A DNA stretch of 64,000 nucleotides, taken from positions 124,001 to 188,000 of the forward strand of contig NZ_FNYW01000001.1 in NCBI RefSeq assembly GCF_900109085.1, given 5' to 3'. The notes beneath the pieces were generated by a model. That model was given only the letters and a program-made list of their open reading frames with translations. It did no database searches and had not been told where the DNA came from. Of this stretch, positions 30,376 to 38,893 are shown one piece after another. A program made the position numbers and the translations under genes. The stretch's first letter is position 1; each line of letters opens with the position of its first letter. Source of the DNA: Alkalibacterium gilvum (lineage in GTDB: Bacteria; Bacillota; Bacilli; Lactobacillales; Carnobacteriaceae_A).

Positions 30376-31275
30376 ATGAAAGATATAATGATTATTGTAA
30401 ATCCTTCTTCCGGAAGAAAAAAAGCCGAATATTATGCCGAGAAGATGAAGAAAACATTTCAAAAGCACAACCGCAATGTAGCGATAAAACGGACTGAAGT
30501 AAAAGAAGATATTTCTAAATTTGCTGAAGCTGCTGGTGCAAAGAAATATAAAACACTTATAGTCATTGGAGGAGACGGTACAGTCTCTGAAGCGGTGAAT
30601 GGATTGAGTAATCTAAAATATCGGCCAACTTTAGGTATTATACCTGCTGGAACGGTAAATAACATTGCTAAAAGTATAAACATTCCAGCTAATCCATTGG
30701 AGGCCATTGATCAGATGGTTCACTTTCATGAGAAGAAAATTGATGTGGGAAGAATTAATGATCGAATATTCCTAAGCTCCGTTTCAGCAGGACCAGTTCC
30801 TGAAACCGTTTGGGAAGTTAGTGACGAGAAAAAAGAAAAATTTGGGCAAGCCGCTTATTTTATGGAAGGTATAAAATCTCTAAGAGATGAGAAGACGTAT
30901 GATGTAGAATTAACCATTGATGGAAAACAGTTTGATATTGACTTGAATTTGATTTTGGTCGGCGTAAATAGCTCTATTGCTGGTATTCCTAATTTTTTTA
31001 ATGGTGCTGAGCTTGATGATGGACAGCTATACTTATTTGGAATGAAGCGGTCGACTATTGGGCAGAAGCTTACTGTTTTACAAGCTTTACTGTTTAGTAA
31101 TGAAGAATTTAATGATACTCAAGATATCGCGTTCACTGTTCCTTTTAAAAAGGCAGTTTTGACAATAAAAAACAAAAAAACATTCACAACAGTTGATGGT
31201 GATCAGGGTCCAGAATTTCCAATTATATTGGAGGTATTGCCTCAGCGTTTTACATTCCTTGTTTCTAATGAATAG
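30376..31275 (+). CDS. Diacylglycerol kinase-family lipid kinase
   Basis: This 299-residue protein of the DAGK catalytic family (DgkB/YegS/BmrU type) has the phosphate loop IVNPSSGRKKAE (about 7-18), the nucleotide-binding VIGGDGTVSEAVNGL (about 66-80) and LGIIPAGTVNNIAKSINIP. DgkB recycles diacylglycerol from lipoteichoic acid synthesis, but sequence alone cannot separate it from the BmrU/YtlR paralogs. The PAGTVNN variant (usual GTxND) fits the BmrU/YtlR side. I chose ATG 30376 because AAAGGAGAGGG precedes it. The upstream open frame lacks a site. A strong terminator follows. Confidence 0.85.
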   Translation: MKDIMIIVNPSSGRKKAEYYAEKMKKTFQKHNRNVAIKRTEVKEDISKFAEAAGAKKYKTLIVIGGDGTVSEAVNGLSNLKYRPTLGIIPAGTVNNIAKSINIPANPLEAIDQMVHFHEKKIDVGRINDRIFLSSVSAGPVPETVWEVSDEKKEKFGQAAYFMEGIKSLRDEKTYDVELTIDGKQFDIDLNLILVGVNSSIAGIPNFFNGAELDDGQLYLFGMKRSTIGQKLTVLQALLFSNEEFNDTQDIAFTVPFKKAVLTIKNKKTFTTVDGDQGPEFPIILEVLPQRFTFLVSNE

Positions 31276-31313
31276 TAAAATAAAAAGATTTCTATCTTGT
31301 ATATATTGAACTT

Positions 31314-31356
31314 AAGTGACTAAAAAATATCATAGTATCTCTTTTTTAGTCACTTT
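31314..31356 (+). terminator. Terminator after the lipid kinase gene
   Basis: AAGTGACTAAAAAA (31314-31327) pairs with TTTTTTAGTCACTT (31342-31355), with T-runs inside the stem on both strands. It isolates the tRNA cluster from upstream transcription. Confidence 0.88.
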
Positions 31357-31442
31357 CGTAATTATACCAGGTGAATAAAAGCTTTACATGTATATGTTTA
31401 TTAACATAAGTGGGGGGATTCGTTTAAAAACGAGGTAATGTA

Positions 31443-31471
31443 TTGACACCTGTTTAGAACCGTGTTACGAT
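31443..31471 (+). promoter_or_regulatory. Promoter of the tRNA cluster
   Basis: TTGACA (31443-31448), a 17-base spacer and TACGAT (31466-31471) stand 29 bases before tRNA-Asn. A near-consensus -35 with exact spacing is as expected for a stable-RNA promoter. Confidence 0.8.
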
Positions 31472-31499
31472 ATAGGAGTTGTTGAAGAAAATCTATTCA

Positions 31500-31572
31500 T
31501 CCGCAATAGCTCAGCTGGTAGAGCGCATGACTGTTAATCATGATGTCGCAGGTTCGAGCCCTGCTTGCGGAG
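31500..31572 (+). tRNA. tRNA-Asn (GTT)
   Basis: Acceptor stem TCCGCAA/TTGCGGA, D-loop AGCTCAGCTGGTAGAGC, anticodon loop CTGTTAA (GTT) and GGTTCGAGCC T-arm. CCA is not encoded. First of eight tRNA genes. Confidence 0.97.
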
Positions 31573-31581
31573 TTTTAATTT

Positions 31582-31668
31582 GGAGAATTGTCCGAGTGGC
31601 TTAAGGAGCACGCTTGGAAAGCGTGTATACGGTTTTCCGTATCGAGGGTTCGAATCCCTCATTCTCCT
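31582..31668 (+). tRNA. tRNA-Ser (GGA)
   Basis: GGAGAAT/ATTCTCC acceptor, anticodon loop TTGGAAA (GGA), a long variable arm (TATACGGTTTTCCGTATC) typical of class II tRNA-Ser, and GGTTCGAATCC T-arm. Confidence 0.97.
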
Positions 31669-31685
31669 TTTTAATTACTTATCTA

Positions 31686-31757
31686 GGCCCCTTGGTCAAG
31701 CGGTTAAGACACCGCCCTTTCACGGCGGTAACACGGGTTCGAACCCCGTAGGGGTCA
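31686..31757 (+). tRNA. tRNA-Glu (TTC)
   Basis: GGCCCCT/AGGGGTC acceptor, anticodon loop CTTTCAC (TTC), GGGTTCGAACCCC T-arm. Confidence 0.97.
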
Positions 31758-31772
31758 TACTATTTAAAAAAA

Positions 31773-31845
31773 GGCGCAGTAGCTCAGTTGGTAGAGCAAC
31801 GGATTGAAGCTCCGTGTGTCGGCAGTTCGATTCTGTCTTGCGCCA
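31773..31845 (+). tRNA. tRNA-Phe (GAA)
   Basis: GGCGCAG/TTGCGCC acceptor, anticodon stem ACGGA/TCCGT around TTGAAGC (GAA), T-arm AGTTCGATTCT. Confidence 0.95.
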
Positions 31846-31864
31846 TTTAATAGCATTAAATTCT

Positions 31865-31945
31865 GGAGGGATAGCGAAGTGGCCAAACGCAGCGGACTGT
31901 AAATCCGTTCCTTCGGGTTCGTAGGTTCAAATCCTACTCCCTCCA
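31865..31945 (+). tRNA. tRNA-Tyr (GTA)
   Basis: GGAGGGA/TCCCTCC acceptor, anticodon loop CTGTAAA (GTA), a long variable arm (CCTTCGGG) as in bacterial tRNA-Tyr, and GGTTCAAATCC T-arm. Confidence 0.97.
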
Positions 31946-31952
31946 TAGATAT

Positions 31953-32023
31953 AGGGGTATAGTTTAATGGTAAAACTATGGTCTCCAAAACCATCGATGT
32001 GGGTTCGATTCCTACTACCCCTG
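31953..32023 (+). tRNA. tRNA-Trp (CCA)
   Basis: AGGGGTA/TACCCCT acceptor with G discriminator, anticodon loop CTCCAAA (CCA), T-arm GGGTTCGATTCCT. Confidence 0.97.
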
Positions 32024-32089
32024 TTTCAATGATTTTAATAGTGAGTTTTTTAATTCACTATGTTATACTGATTATTGGAACTTTATTAT

Positions 32090-32163
32090 GGCGATTGTGG
32101 CGAAGTGGTTAACGCACCGGGTTGTGGTCTCGGCATTCGTGGGTTCGAACCCCATCAGTCGCC
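32090..32163 (+). tRNA. tRNA-His (GTG)
   Basis: Anticodon loop TTGTGGT (GTG). The acceptor 32091-32097/32156-32162 has the extra 5' G (32090) opposite C (32163), as expected for the G-1:C73 identity pair. T-arm GGGTTCGAACCCC. Confidence 0.96.
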
Positions 32164-32170
32164 CTTTTGT

Positions 32171-32242
32171 TGGGCTATAGCCAAGCGGTAAGGCAGCGGG
32201 TTTTGATCCCGTCATTCCTAGGTTCGAATCCTAGTAGCCCAG
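32171..32242 (+). tRNA. tRNA-Gln (TTG)
   Basis: TGGGCTA/TAGCCCA acceptor, anticodon loop TTTTGAT (TTG), T-arm AGGTTCGAATCCT. Last tRNA of the cluster. Confidence 0.97.
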
Positions 32243-32251
32243 TTATTCTTG

Positions 32252-32282
32252 AACTCAGTGCAATTGCATTGGGTTTTATTTT
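32252..32282 (+). terminator. Terminator of the tRNA cluster
   Basis: AACTCAGTGCAA (32252-32263) and TTGCATTGGGTT (32264-32275) form a compact hairpin with some G-U pairs, followed by TTATTTTTATT. Confidence 0.8.
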
Positions 32283-32303
32283 TATTTAGTTGAAGGAGAA
32301 AGG

Positions 32304-32495
32304 GTGGGACTGATGACTGAAAAACACGGTAAATTTTTTATTGTAATGGGAATCTTGATACTTGTCCTATCAATATATATAGTTTCTAAAGATCCAATAA
32401 TTGGAGGCGTAGGGGTGCTTATCGGTTTGTGGAATATAGTGATGGGCTATCGAACGTCAAAGGGTAAAACATTCTTTCCTTCTGATGATGATTAA
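32304..32495 (+). CDS. Small membrane protein of unknown function
   Basis: A 63-residue protein with two hydrophobic segments (about 11-28, FFIVMGILILVLSIYIV, and about 33-48, GGVGVLIGLWNIVMGY) and an acidic tail. AAGGAG at 32293-32298 suits GTG 32304. ATG 32313 is an alternative that would shorten it by three residues. No known family is recognised. It lies directly after the tRNA terminator, and strong hairpins follow at 32638 and 32721. Confidence 0.6.
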   Translation: MGLMTEKHGKFFIVMGILILVLSIYIVSKDPIIGGVGVLIGLWNIVMGYRTSKGKTFFPSDDD

Positions 32496-32637
32496 TTTTA
32501 GAATGTGAGTATTTTGATCTCGAATTCATTACAGTAACGTAAATGATGAGAAGAAAAGTGGATTTTTAAGTGTTGTGTAAATCAGAAATTCAAATAAATT
32601 ATATATAACATATAAATAGAGATAAAATACTTTGAAA

Positions 32638-32698
32638 TAAATACAAAACACCTTAAGCCGGTTCAAAAATCGAACGTGCTTAAGGTGTTTTGTATTTA
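32638..32698. terminator. Long perfect hairpin, likely bidirectional terminator
   Basis: The arms 32641-32658 and 32678-32695 pair over 18 bp, with a second small stem (GTTC/GAAC) inside the loop. The T-rich right arm and A-rich left arm would let it work on both strands, between the rightward small membrane gene and the leftward pbp1A. It is longer than a usual terminator and could be a remnant palindrome. Confidence 0.65.
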
Positions 32699-32720
32699 CT
32701 TTATAGACTTGTGTACCAAT

Positions 32721-32765
32721 AAAAAGAGAATGCAGTATTACTGAATAACACTGCATTCTTTTTAT
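32721..32765 (-). terminator. Terminator of pbp1A
   Basis: GAATGCAGT (32728-32736) pairs with ACTGCATTC (32750-32758), flanked by A5 and T5 runs. On the minus strand it lies just after the pbp1A stop. Confidence 0.88.
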
Positions 32766-32768
32766 TAA

Positions 32769-35423
32769 TTAACTATTATTTTCCTCAGATGATCCATTGG
32801 AATCTCCTGAATTTTCTTTATTATCTTCATTGTTCTGATTTTCTTTATCGCCATCTGGAGATTCGTCATCCTTATTTGTTTCAGAGTCGGAATCGGAAGG
32901 GGGGTCCTTCTCAGTATTTTCATCCTCTGTCGGCTTATCATTCTTGTTTTTGTCATTGTCCTTATTGTCATCTGAATCCTTAGATTCTTCTTCTTTTTTA
33001 TCTTCAGAATCTTTGTCTTCTGAATTTTCGTCTTCTTTTTCTTCGTCCTCTTCGTCTTCGTCATTTTTTTTGACTACTTTGACAGTTACTGATGATTTAG
33101 GTCCTGTTGTATTATAAGCAGAAACAGAAAGTTCAATCAATAAGTCACCTTCTTGCGGTTCAGATACTTTATATTTGGTATCGTTAACGGTATAAGAAGC
33201 GCCGTCGACACTCAGATTGTATGAGACCTTCTTATCTTTATTTTCTAAAGTATAATCATCCCACTTTATAACCAATTCATCCTTGTTTTCATCGTATTTA
33301 ACATTCAATCCTGTTGGGGCACTAAGTTTTTTTCCATAGACTAATGATTTTTCAGTCGGCGTATTTCCTTCAACAAAAAGTTCTGTTGTAAGTTTACTCC
33401 CTGGAGTATTAGGACCAGGTAATTTAGCAGGGGTTGTACCTGCTTCGACTGTTACTTCTTTTACGGAAGCAGGTTTTTGCCAATCAGAGTTTTCTTTACC
33501 TTCAGAAACATATTGCATTAGCTCTTGATAGATATGACGAGGGATTAAACGAGACCCATCTGTAAAAGAGAGGTAACCTGTCTCTTTTCTATCAAAGCCA
33601 GCCCAAACAGATAGGGAATAATTGGAAGTGTACCCTGTATACCAAGAATCTGGAACAGCACTAGAAGGGAATCCAAAATCACTTAACTGATCACTCGTAA
33701 AGTTTGTTGTGCCCGTTTTTCCAGCCTGAGGGATGTTCCCCAGACCTACGTAGTTGCTATAATTATCAGCCACATCTTTCAACATATCTGTTACCATATA
33801 AGCGGTATAATCAGACATTGCCTTATTTGATTCAGGGGTTAAATCAATTTCCTGACCATCTTGTGTAATAACTTTTGATACCGCATAGGGTTCAGTGTAG
33901 TTACCGCCATTTGCAAACGCAGCGTAGGAAGCGGCTAATTGAAGCGAACTCATTTCACCGTTAATTGCATTTGAAGGGACGAGTTCACCTTCTTTGGACA
34001 TAGGATCAATTGGAATACCTAAATTTGTCATAAAATCTTCGGCTTGATCCATATTTAAAGAGTCGTTGAAAATTTTAGCCGTTGGAATATTACGTGAATC
34101 TACTAGGGCTTCGCGCATACTAATTTGGCCTCTATATTTTCCGTCATAGTTTCTCAGCGGTGTCCCATCTGGGTAACTATATTCTTCATCGACTACTTGA
34201 TGATAGGTTGAATATTTTAAATGTTCAATTGCCGGACCGTATGTCGACAAGGGTTTTATCGTTGAGCCTGTTTGTTTGATATGGGTCGCACGATTTAATC
34301 CCAGTCTATCTTTGGTATTTCGACCTCCACCCAAAGCAGCTATTTTTCCTGTGTCTGCTTCTACAAGAGAGAGGGCAGCTTCTACATCATCTTTAATATA
34401 ATCCACATAATCATCGGAATTTAAAATATCAAAAACACGTTGCTGTGCATCTAAATCGATATTTGTGTGGATGGTTAGTCCAGCTGTATAGGGATTTAAT
34501 TCCGTTTTTTCACTAACTTCTTCTAATACTCTAATCAAATAAGCATCTATAACCAAAGCGTTGTTATCAGAAGTAGTTTGCTCAACAAGCCCTTCATCTA
34601 TTGGCGTATCATAAGCTGCTTCGGCTTCTTCATCTGTGATGTGGCCTTCTTCAAGCATAACGCTGATTACGGTATCACGTCTTTCCTTGGCTAGTTCAGG
34701 ATTAGCGTATGGACTGTAACGGTTAGGAGCCTTGGCCATGCCTGCAAAGAGGGCGGCCTCGTGTATTTCAAGTTCACTGACTGGTTTATCATAATATTCT
34801 TCAGCTGCGGTAGCGACACCATAAACATTTCCAGCCATATGGATTTTATTCAAATACAGGGTAATGATTTGTTCTTTGGATTTTTCTCTTTCAAGTTGAA
34901 TAGCAAGCCAAGCCTCTTGTGCCTTTCTTTCTAATGTTTGATCAGCTTTTTCTCTAGAGAAAACAGATAGTTTTACTAATTGTTGGGTAATGGTACTTCC
35001 GCCTCCAACAATTTGTCCCCGATTTGTTACATAACCAAAGGCTGCTCGACCGATACCAAGGGGATCAATACCGAAATGGTCATTGAAGCGTTGGTCTTCA
35101 ATGGCAGTCATAGCATTAATCATAACATCGGGATATTCATTAGCTTCAGCATACTCACGATTTTCTCCGCCAAGAGTATAGAAGATGTCACCATCTTTAT
35201 CAACTAACTCGGTTGAAAATGTTCCAACTAAATCCTCTTCTGTTAGTTCAGGTGCAGAGGAGGCATAATAGGTGAATAATGCTCCTCCAGCGACCATGAC
35301 AAGTAAAAACAATGTGATAAAAGCGAGTAATACTCGCTTGACCCATTTCTTGGGCTCTTGAGAATTATTCTTCTTTGACGTTTTTTTATAGTCTTTTCTA
35401 GAGACACCATTTTTTTCTGACAT
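32769..35423 (-). CDS. pbp1A: Class A penicillin-binding protein 1A
   Basis: This bifunctional peptidoglycan glycosyltransferase/transpeptidase has 884 residues. A membrane anchor lies at about 30-53. The GT51 domain (about 70-250) has EDQRFNDHFGID and GGSTITQQLVK. The transpeptidase domain (about 330-650) has SxxK in TGSTIKPL, SxN in DSRN and KTG in AGKTGTTNF. A fibronectin III-like domain (about 705-795) follows. The last ~90 residues are almost only Asp/Glu/Lys/Ser/Asn, unusually long and acidic. ponA/pbp1A normally follows recU in one operon, and here an IS element separates them. AAAGGAG precedes the ATG. Confidence 0.95.
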   Translation of the reverse strand: MSEKNGVSRKDYKKTSKKNNSQEPKKWVKRVLLAFITLFLLVMVAGGALFTYYASSAPELTEEDLVGTFSTELVDKDGDIFYTLGGENREYAEANEYPDVMINAMTAIEDQRFNDHFGIDPLGIGRAAFGYVTNRGQIVGGGSTITQQLVKLSVFSREKADQTLERKAQEAWLAIQLEREKSKEQIITLYLNKIHMAGNVYGVATAAEEYYDKPVSELEIHEAALFAGMAKAPNRYSPYANPELAKERRDTVISVMLEEGHITDEEAEAAYDTPIDEGLVEQTTSDNNALVIDAYLIRVLEEVSEKTELNPYTAGLTIHTNIDLDAQQRVFDILNSDDYVDYIKDDVEAALSLVEADTGKIAALGGGRNTKDRLGLNRATHIKQTGSTIKPLSTYGPAIEHLKYSTYHQVVDEEYSYPDGTPLRNYDGKYRGQISMREALVDSRNIPTAKIFNDSLNMDQAEDFMTNLGIPIDPMSKEGELVPSNAINGEMSSLQLAASYAAFANGGNYTEPYAVSKVITQDGQEIDLTPESNKAMSDYTAYMVTDMLKDVADNYSNYVGLGNIPQAGKTGTTNFTSDQLSDFGFPSSAVPDSWYTGYTSNYSLSVWAGFDRKETGYLSFTDGSRLIPRHIYQELMQYVSEGKENSDWQKPASVKEVTVEAGTTPAKLPGPNTPGSKLTTELFVEGNTPTEKSLVYGKKLSAPTGLNVKYDENKDELVIKWDDYTLENKDKKVSYNLSVDGASYTVNDTKYKVSEPQEGDLLIELSVSAYNTTGPKSSVTVKVVKKNDEDEEDEEKEDENSEDKDSEDKKEEESKDSDDNKDNDKNKNDKPTEDENTEKDPPSDSDSETNKDDESPDGDKENQNNEDNKENSGDSNGSSEENNS

Positions 35424-35449
35424 AATAAACTCCTTTACGTTAATTCTAA

Positions 35450-35478
35450 ATAGTATAAAAAATATTGTGGAATGTCAA
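35450..35478 (-). promoter_or_regulatory. pbp1A promoter next to the IS end
   Basis: Read on the minus strand: TTGACA (35478-35473), 17 bases, TACTAT (35455-35450), about 25 bases before the pbp1A start. The -35 lies only a few bases from the IS edge (about 35482). It lets pbp1A be transcribed despite the insertion. Confidence 0.75.
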
Positions 35479-35609
35479 CACAAATTTGAACAGAAATTAT
35501 AAAGTGTAAAATATTATTAAGGTCACGTTCTTTTTGCCTCTCTCAACCGAATGGCAGACGTCATCCGCTTTATCGTTCGACTTGCTAATTTAACAGTATG
35601 TACCCAAGA

Positions 35610-36529
35610 CTACAAGGGCAAGTTCACCCTTTCCGTCTCGGCCACAAACTGTTTTGATGAGGCAGCCGACCGATAAACGAATGACTCACAGTCTGTTTTT
35701 TTAGTTTGTAATTTCTCCCAGTCCCTACGATATTCAATAGGTGAGGCGTAATCAAGTGCACCATGAGGACGAAAATGATTCCACCAATGGACGTAGTCCA
35801 TAAGTTGAACTTGCAAGTCATAGAGAGTATCGAATCGATTGTCATAAACAAATTCAAACTTGAATGATTTATATGTTGATTCAGCTACTGCATTATCATA
35901 AGGATTGCCTTTTCTACTCAATGAACGTTCAATCTCAAAGGTATCCAATAATTCATCGATGGCATGATTATCAAACTCTTTGCCTCGATCAGTATGAAAG
36001 ATGTTCACTGTATTCAAATCTCCCTCAATGGTCGCAATAGCTTGCATAACCAAGTCTGCGGTCTTATTTGGTCCAGCAGAATAGCCAATAATTTCTCGAT
36101 TAAATAAATCAAGGATAAAACAGACATAGTACCAAAATCTATCGACTTTAACGTAAGTCAAATCAGTAACGACGACAGTCATTGGTTGTTCTTGAGAAAA
36201 CTCACGATTTAATTTATTCTCAATTTTGGCTTGGTTGACACCTGTTTTGTGTGGCTTATAAGATGGACGATTATACTTTGAAACGAGATGAAATTTCTTC
36301 ATTATGCGTCCAATACGGCGGCGTGATACAATAAAGCCTCGTTTTTTTAGTAAGGGTTTTAATTTACGCGTACCGTAGGTATTTTTACTTTTTGCGAACT
36401 CTTCAATGATTACTTGTTCGAGTTCTGCTTCATGCTTATTCTTTTTCGTTTCATAATAATAAGATCCACGACTAATCTTAAGGGCGCGGCACATCGCTGA
36501 TATAGAATATTTGTGTTTGTTTGCTTTAA

Positions 36530-36533
<4 letters not shown>
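35610..36533 (-). CDS. IS3-family transposase OrfB (DDE integrase)
   Basis: The 307-residue catalytic subunit starts at a GTG overlapping the orfA stop (GTGA, -1 frame). It has an HTH_21-type N-terminus (SKNTYGTRKLKPLLKKRGF) and an rve integrase core with catalytic D (VVTDLTYVK), D (IFHTDRGKEFDN) and E (NAVAESTYKSFK), then WWNHFRPHGALDYASPIEYRR. About 40 residues follow the usual end of the family domain. No classical slippery heptamer is visible at the overlap, so either -1 frameshifting or coupled initiation could produce it. Confidence 0.92.
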
Positions 36534-36823
<290 letters not shown>

Positions 36824-36982
36824 AATAGATTCCTCCAGTGTGTTTGTTTTAGTATACACACCTTATCTTTTCTGTCCAACTCAGTGTAACCTATCCAATT
36901 GTTTCTCTTCATTAGAAAGTGACTTTACATTATTTAATGAAGATAGTCAATAAATAAAGTGTGTATTTGATAGATTAAAATG

Positions 36983-37603
36983 TTATTCCTGAGCTATTAA
37001 TTTATCAAGCACATCTAAATAAGGTAAACGAGGGGAAAATTTATAGTTGATCTCGAATCCTTCGTTTTCTATATTTTTCAAGGGAATGGACTTCTTTTTA
37101 TCATCTTTAAACTGTTGTTGCCACCATTTATGGATAGACGTAAAATCCACTAAAAATACGCGGTTGAGTGCGCTAAACCTAATAATAACAAAACAAATCC
37201 CACCATGATCATGGCATTTTTGCATATGATCTAGTTGATGTTCATGGAAGTTTTTTAAAGGAAAAGACGTTTTATTCCGTGTTTCTTTTGCTTCAAAATC
37301 AATATAACGACCTTTGTATATACCGTTATAATCTGTTGTGGAGGCCTTCCGAAAGTATGCTTCTGTAATTTTTGCTGCACTTCTTCTCGGGTAGTTTACA
37401 TTGACTACTTGTATTGGAATTGGTTTTTTATGAATAACGGCTTGATTTTTTTCAAGGTAATAAGCGTTAGTGGCGTTTAAATCTTCTTCTAGTGTCATAC
37501 CACGATTACTATAGGACGGCTTCTTTTTCTTTAGTTGATTTCCACTCGTCTTTTTGTCATTATTAATATGATAAGGTTTCCCATTAGGATACCGGATAGT
37601 CAT
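36983..37603 (-). CDS. recU: Holliday junction resolvase RecU
   Basis: RecU cleaves Holliday junctions in recombination and chromosome segregation. The 206-residue protein has RGMTLEEDLNATNAYYL (about 34-50), the catalytic core TDYNGIYKGRYIDFEAKETRN (about 89-109; D and ExK metal/catalytic residues) and NFHEHQLDHMQKCHDHGGICF. Length is typical. In most Bacillota recU and the pbp1A gene form an operon and lie divergent to ypsA. Both relations hold here except for the IS inserted between recU and pbp1A. Confidence 0.95.
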   Translation of the reverse strand: MTIRYPNGKPYHINNDKKTSGNQLKKKKPSYSNRGMTLEEDLNATNAYYLEKNQAVIHKKPIPIQVVNVNYPRRSAAKITEAYFRKASTTDYNGIYKGRYIDFEAKETRNKTSFPLKNFHEHQLDHMQKCHDHGGICFVIIRFSALNRVFLVDFTSIHKWWQQQFKDDKKKSIPLKNIENEGFEINYKFSPRLPYLDVLDKLIAQE

Positions 37604-37679
37604 TTTATCACAACCTTAAATTGATGTATTACCATTTTACCAAATAAAAACAAAAGAAAGTAGAAAGGAGAGAGGGTTT

Positions 37680-38249
37680 ATCAAAAATTTATACATTAGC
37701 GGCTATCGTTCTTATGAAATATCCGTGTTCAAGGCGGATGATCCAAAAATCACTTATATAAAAAAGTTTTTCAAAAAGAAACTTATTGAGTATATTGAAC
37801 AAGGAGTAGAATGGGTCGTTGTATCAGGAAATTTAGGCACTGAACTTTGGGTGGGAGAAACAACCATAGAACTCAAGGAAGAGTATCCGGCAATAAAACT
37901 AGCGGTTATACTACCATACACTAATTTTTCAAATAAGTGGAATGAACTGAATCAAATCTATTTTAATTCAATTATCGAACGTGCGGATTATGTTAATTAT
38001 ACATCAAACGATGATTATGCAAACCCAGGGCAGCTGAAAAATAATCAAGGCTTTATTGTTAGGAATACAGATGGCTGTTTATTATTTTATGATTCAGAGC
38101 ACGAAGGTAAGACGGAATATTTTTATAAACAGGCATTGAAATATCAGGAAAATCATGACTACCAAATGGAAACAATATCATTTGATGATCTCCAATGGTT
38201 TATAAATGATTTGTCAGAAGAAGAAAGCTTTGAGGAAGAACAATATTAA
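37680..38249 (+). CDS. ypsA: YpsA family protein (DUF1273), apparent ATC start
   Basis: The homology to YpsA begins with the strand NLYISGYRSYEISVFKADDP, read in frame from ATC at 37680. AAGGAG (37665-37670) stands nine bases before this ATC, exactly where the family's Met is expected, and there is no in-frame ATG/GTG/TTG before GTG 37725. Starting at 37725 would delete the first strand of the Rossmann-like fold (GYRSYE). The full product would be 189 residues, the normal family length. YpsA is a SLOG/TIM-barrel-like protein linked to division in B. subtilis and S. aureus. gpsB follows, as usual. Confidence 0.8.
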   Translation: MKNLYISGYRSYEISVFKADDPKITYIKKFFKKKLIEYIEQGVEWVVVSGNLGTELWVGETTIELKEEYPAIKLAVILPYTNFSNKWNELNQIYFNSIIERADYVNYTSNDDYANPGQLKNNQGFIVRNTDGCLLFYDSEHEGKTEYFYKQALKYQENHDYQMETISFDDLQWFINDLSEEESFEEEQY

Positions 38250-38356
38250 GCAAGGTGTTTTATGTGGATAAAACCCTTTAAGATGGCGAAAAGATTGGGG
38301 ACTAGTAAACAAAAATATCAAGTTGTAAAAATAAAATAAGTTTAATATTGTAAATC

Positions 38357-38385
38357 TTCACTTTTGGACTTATATTTGCTATAAT
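38357..38385 (+). promoter_or_regulatory. gpsB promoter, extended -10
   Basis: TGCTATAAT (38377-38385) is a perfect extended -10. Seventeen bases before TATAAT is a weak -35, TTCACT (38357-38362). gpsB starts 85 bases downstream. Confidence 0.65.
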
Positions 38386-38469
38386 AGTGTTAGTAGTTGA
38401 TTTAGATATAAAAAGTGATAGTTACTATTTCTTTATAATATTATTTAGAGTAAAAGATGGGGTGTAGGT

Positions 38470-38784
38470 ATGGATAGGGAATTGACCCAGAAAGAGATTT
38501 TAGAAAAAGATTTTAAAACTAAAATGCGTGGGTATGATCCAACTGAAGTGGATGAATTTCTTGATGTTGTTATTAGAGATTACGATGATTTCCAAAAAGA
38601 AATTGAACAGTTGAAAGCCGAAAATGATCGGTTACTTGATAAAGTTGACGAACAGGCAAAACAAATGAGCACACAAAACTCAAGTTCCAGCCAAACGAAC
38701 TCAGCTATATCCAATTTTGATATATTGAAACGTCTATCTAACCTAGAGCGACATGTTTTTGGATCTAAATTAGATAGCGAGTAA
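38470..38784 (+). CDS. gpsB: Cell division regulator GpsB
   Basis: GpsB is a DivIVA-like adaptor that shuttles between division site and side wall and binds PBP1-type synthases. The 104-residue protein has the conserved N-terminal membrane/PBP-binding domain (ILEKDFKTKMRGYDPTEVDE, about 10-29), a coiled coil (IEQLKAENDRLLDKVDEQ, about 45-62), a Ser/Gln/Asn linker, and the C-terminal trimerisation helix ILKRLSNLERHVFG. GGGGTGTAGGT precedes the start. It lies between ypsA and rnpB as in B. subtilis. Its usual client PBP1A is encoded 3 kb away. Confidence 0.96.
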   Translation: MDRELTQKEILEKDFKTKMRGYDPTEVDEFLDVVIRDYDDFQKEIEQLKAENDRLLDKVDEQAKQMSTQNSSSSQTNSAISNFDILKRLSNLERHVFGSKLDSE

Positions 38785-38893
38785 ATCTTAGGGTTAGTAG
38801 CTAACTAGCTGTAAATACTTGGTTTAAGCGCAAAAATGCAGACTTAATCTATTTTCTAATATATATTGAGTAGCAATTTTTTTATAATTTTTT

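Noticed and set aside
31565-31994. Open frames on both strands across the tRNA cluster
   Set aside because: They coincide with tRNA genes, which explain the sequence fully.
32765-33064. Low-complexity Lys/Ile/Thr-rich frame overlapping the pbp1A 3' end
   Set aside because: Frame-shifted shadow of the acidic GAT/GAA-rich pbp1A tail; no start site.
38262-38339. 25-residue basic peptide frame after ypsA
   Set aside because: Only a weak AAGGTG at short distance and no family; too short to support without conservation data.
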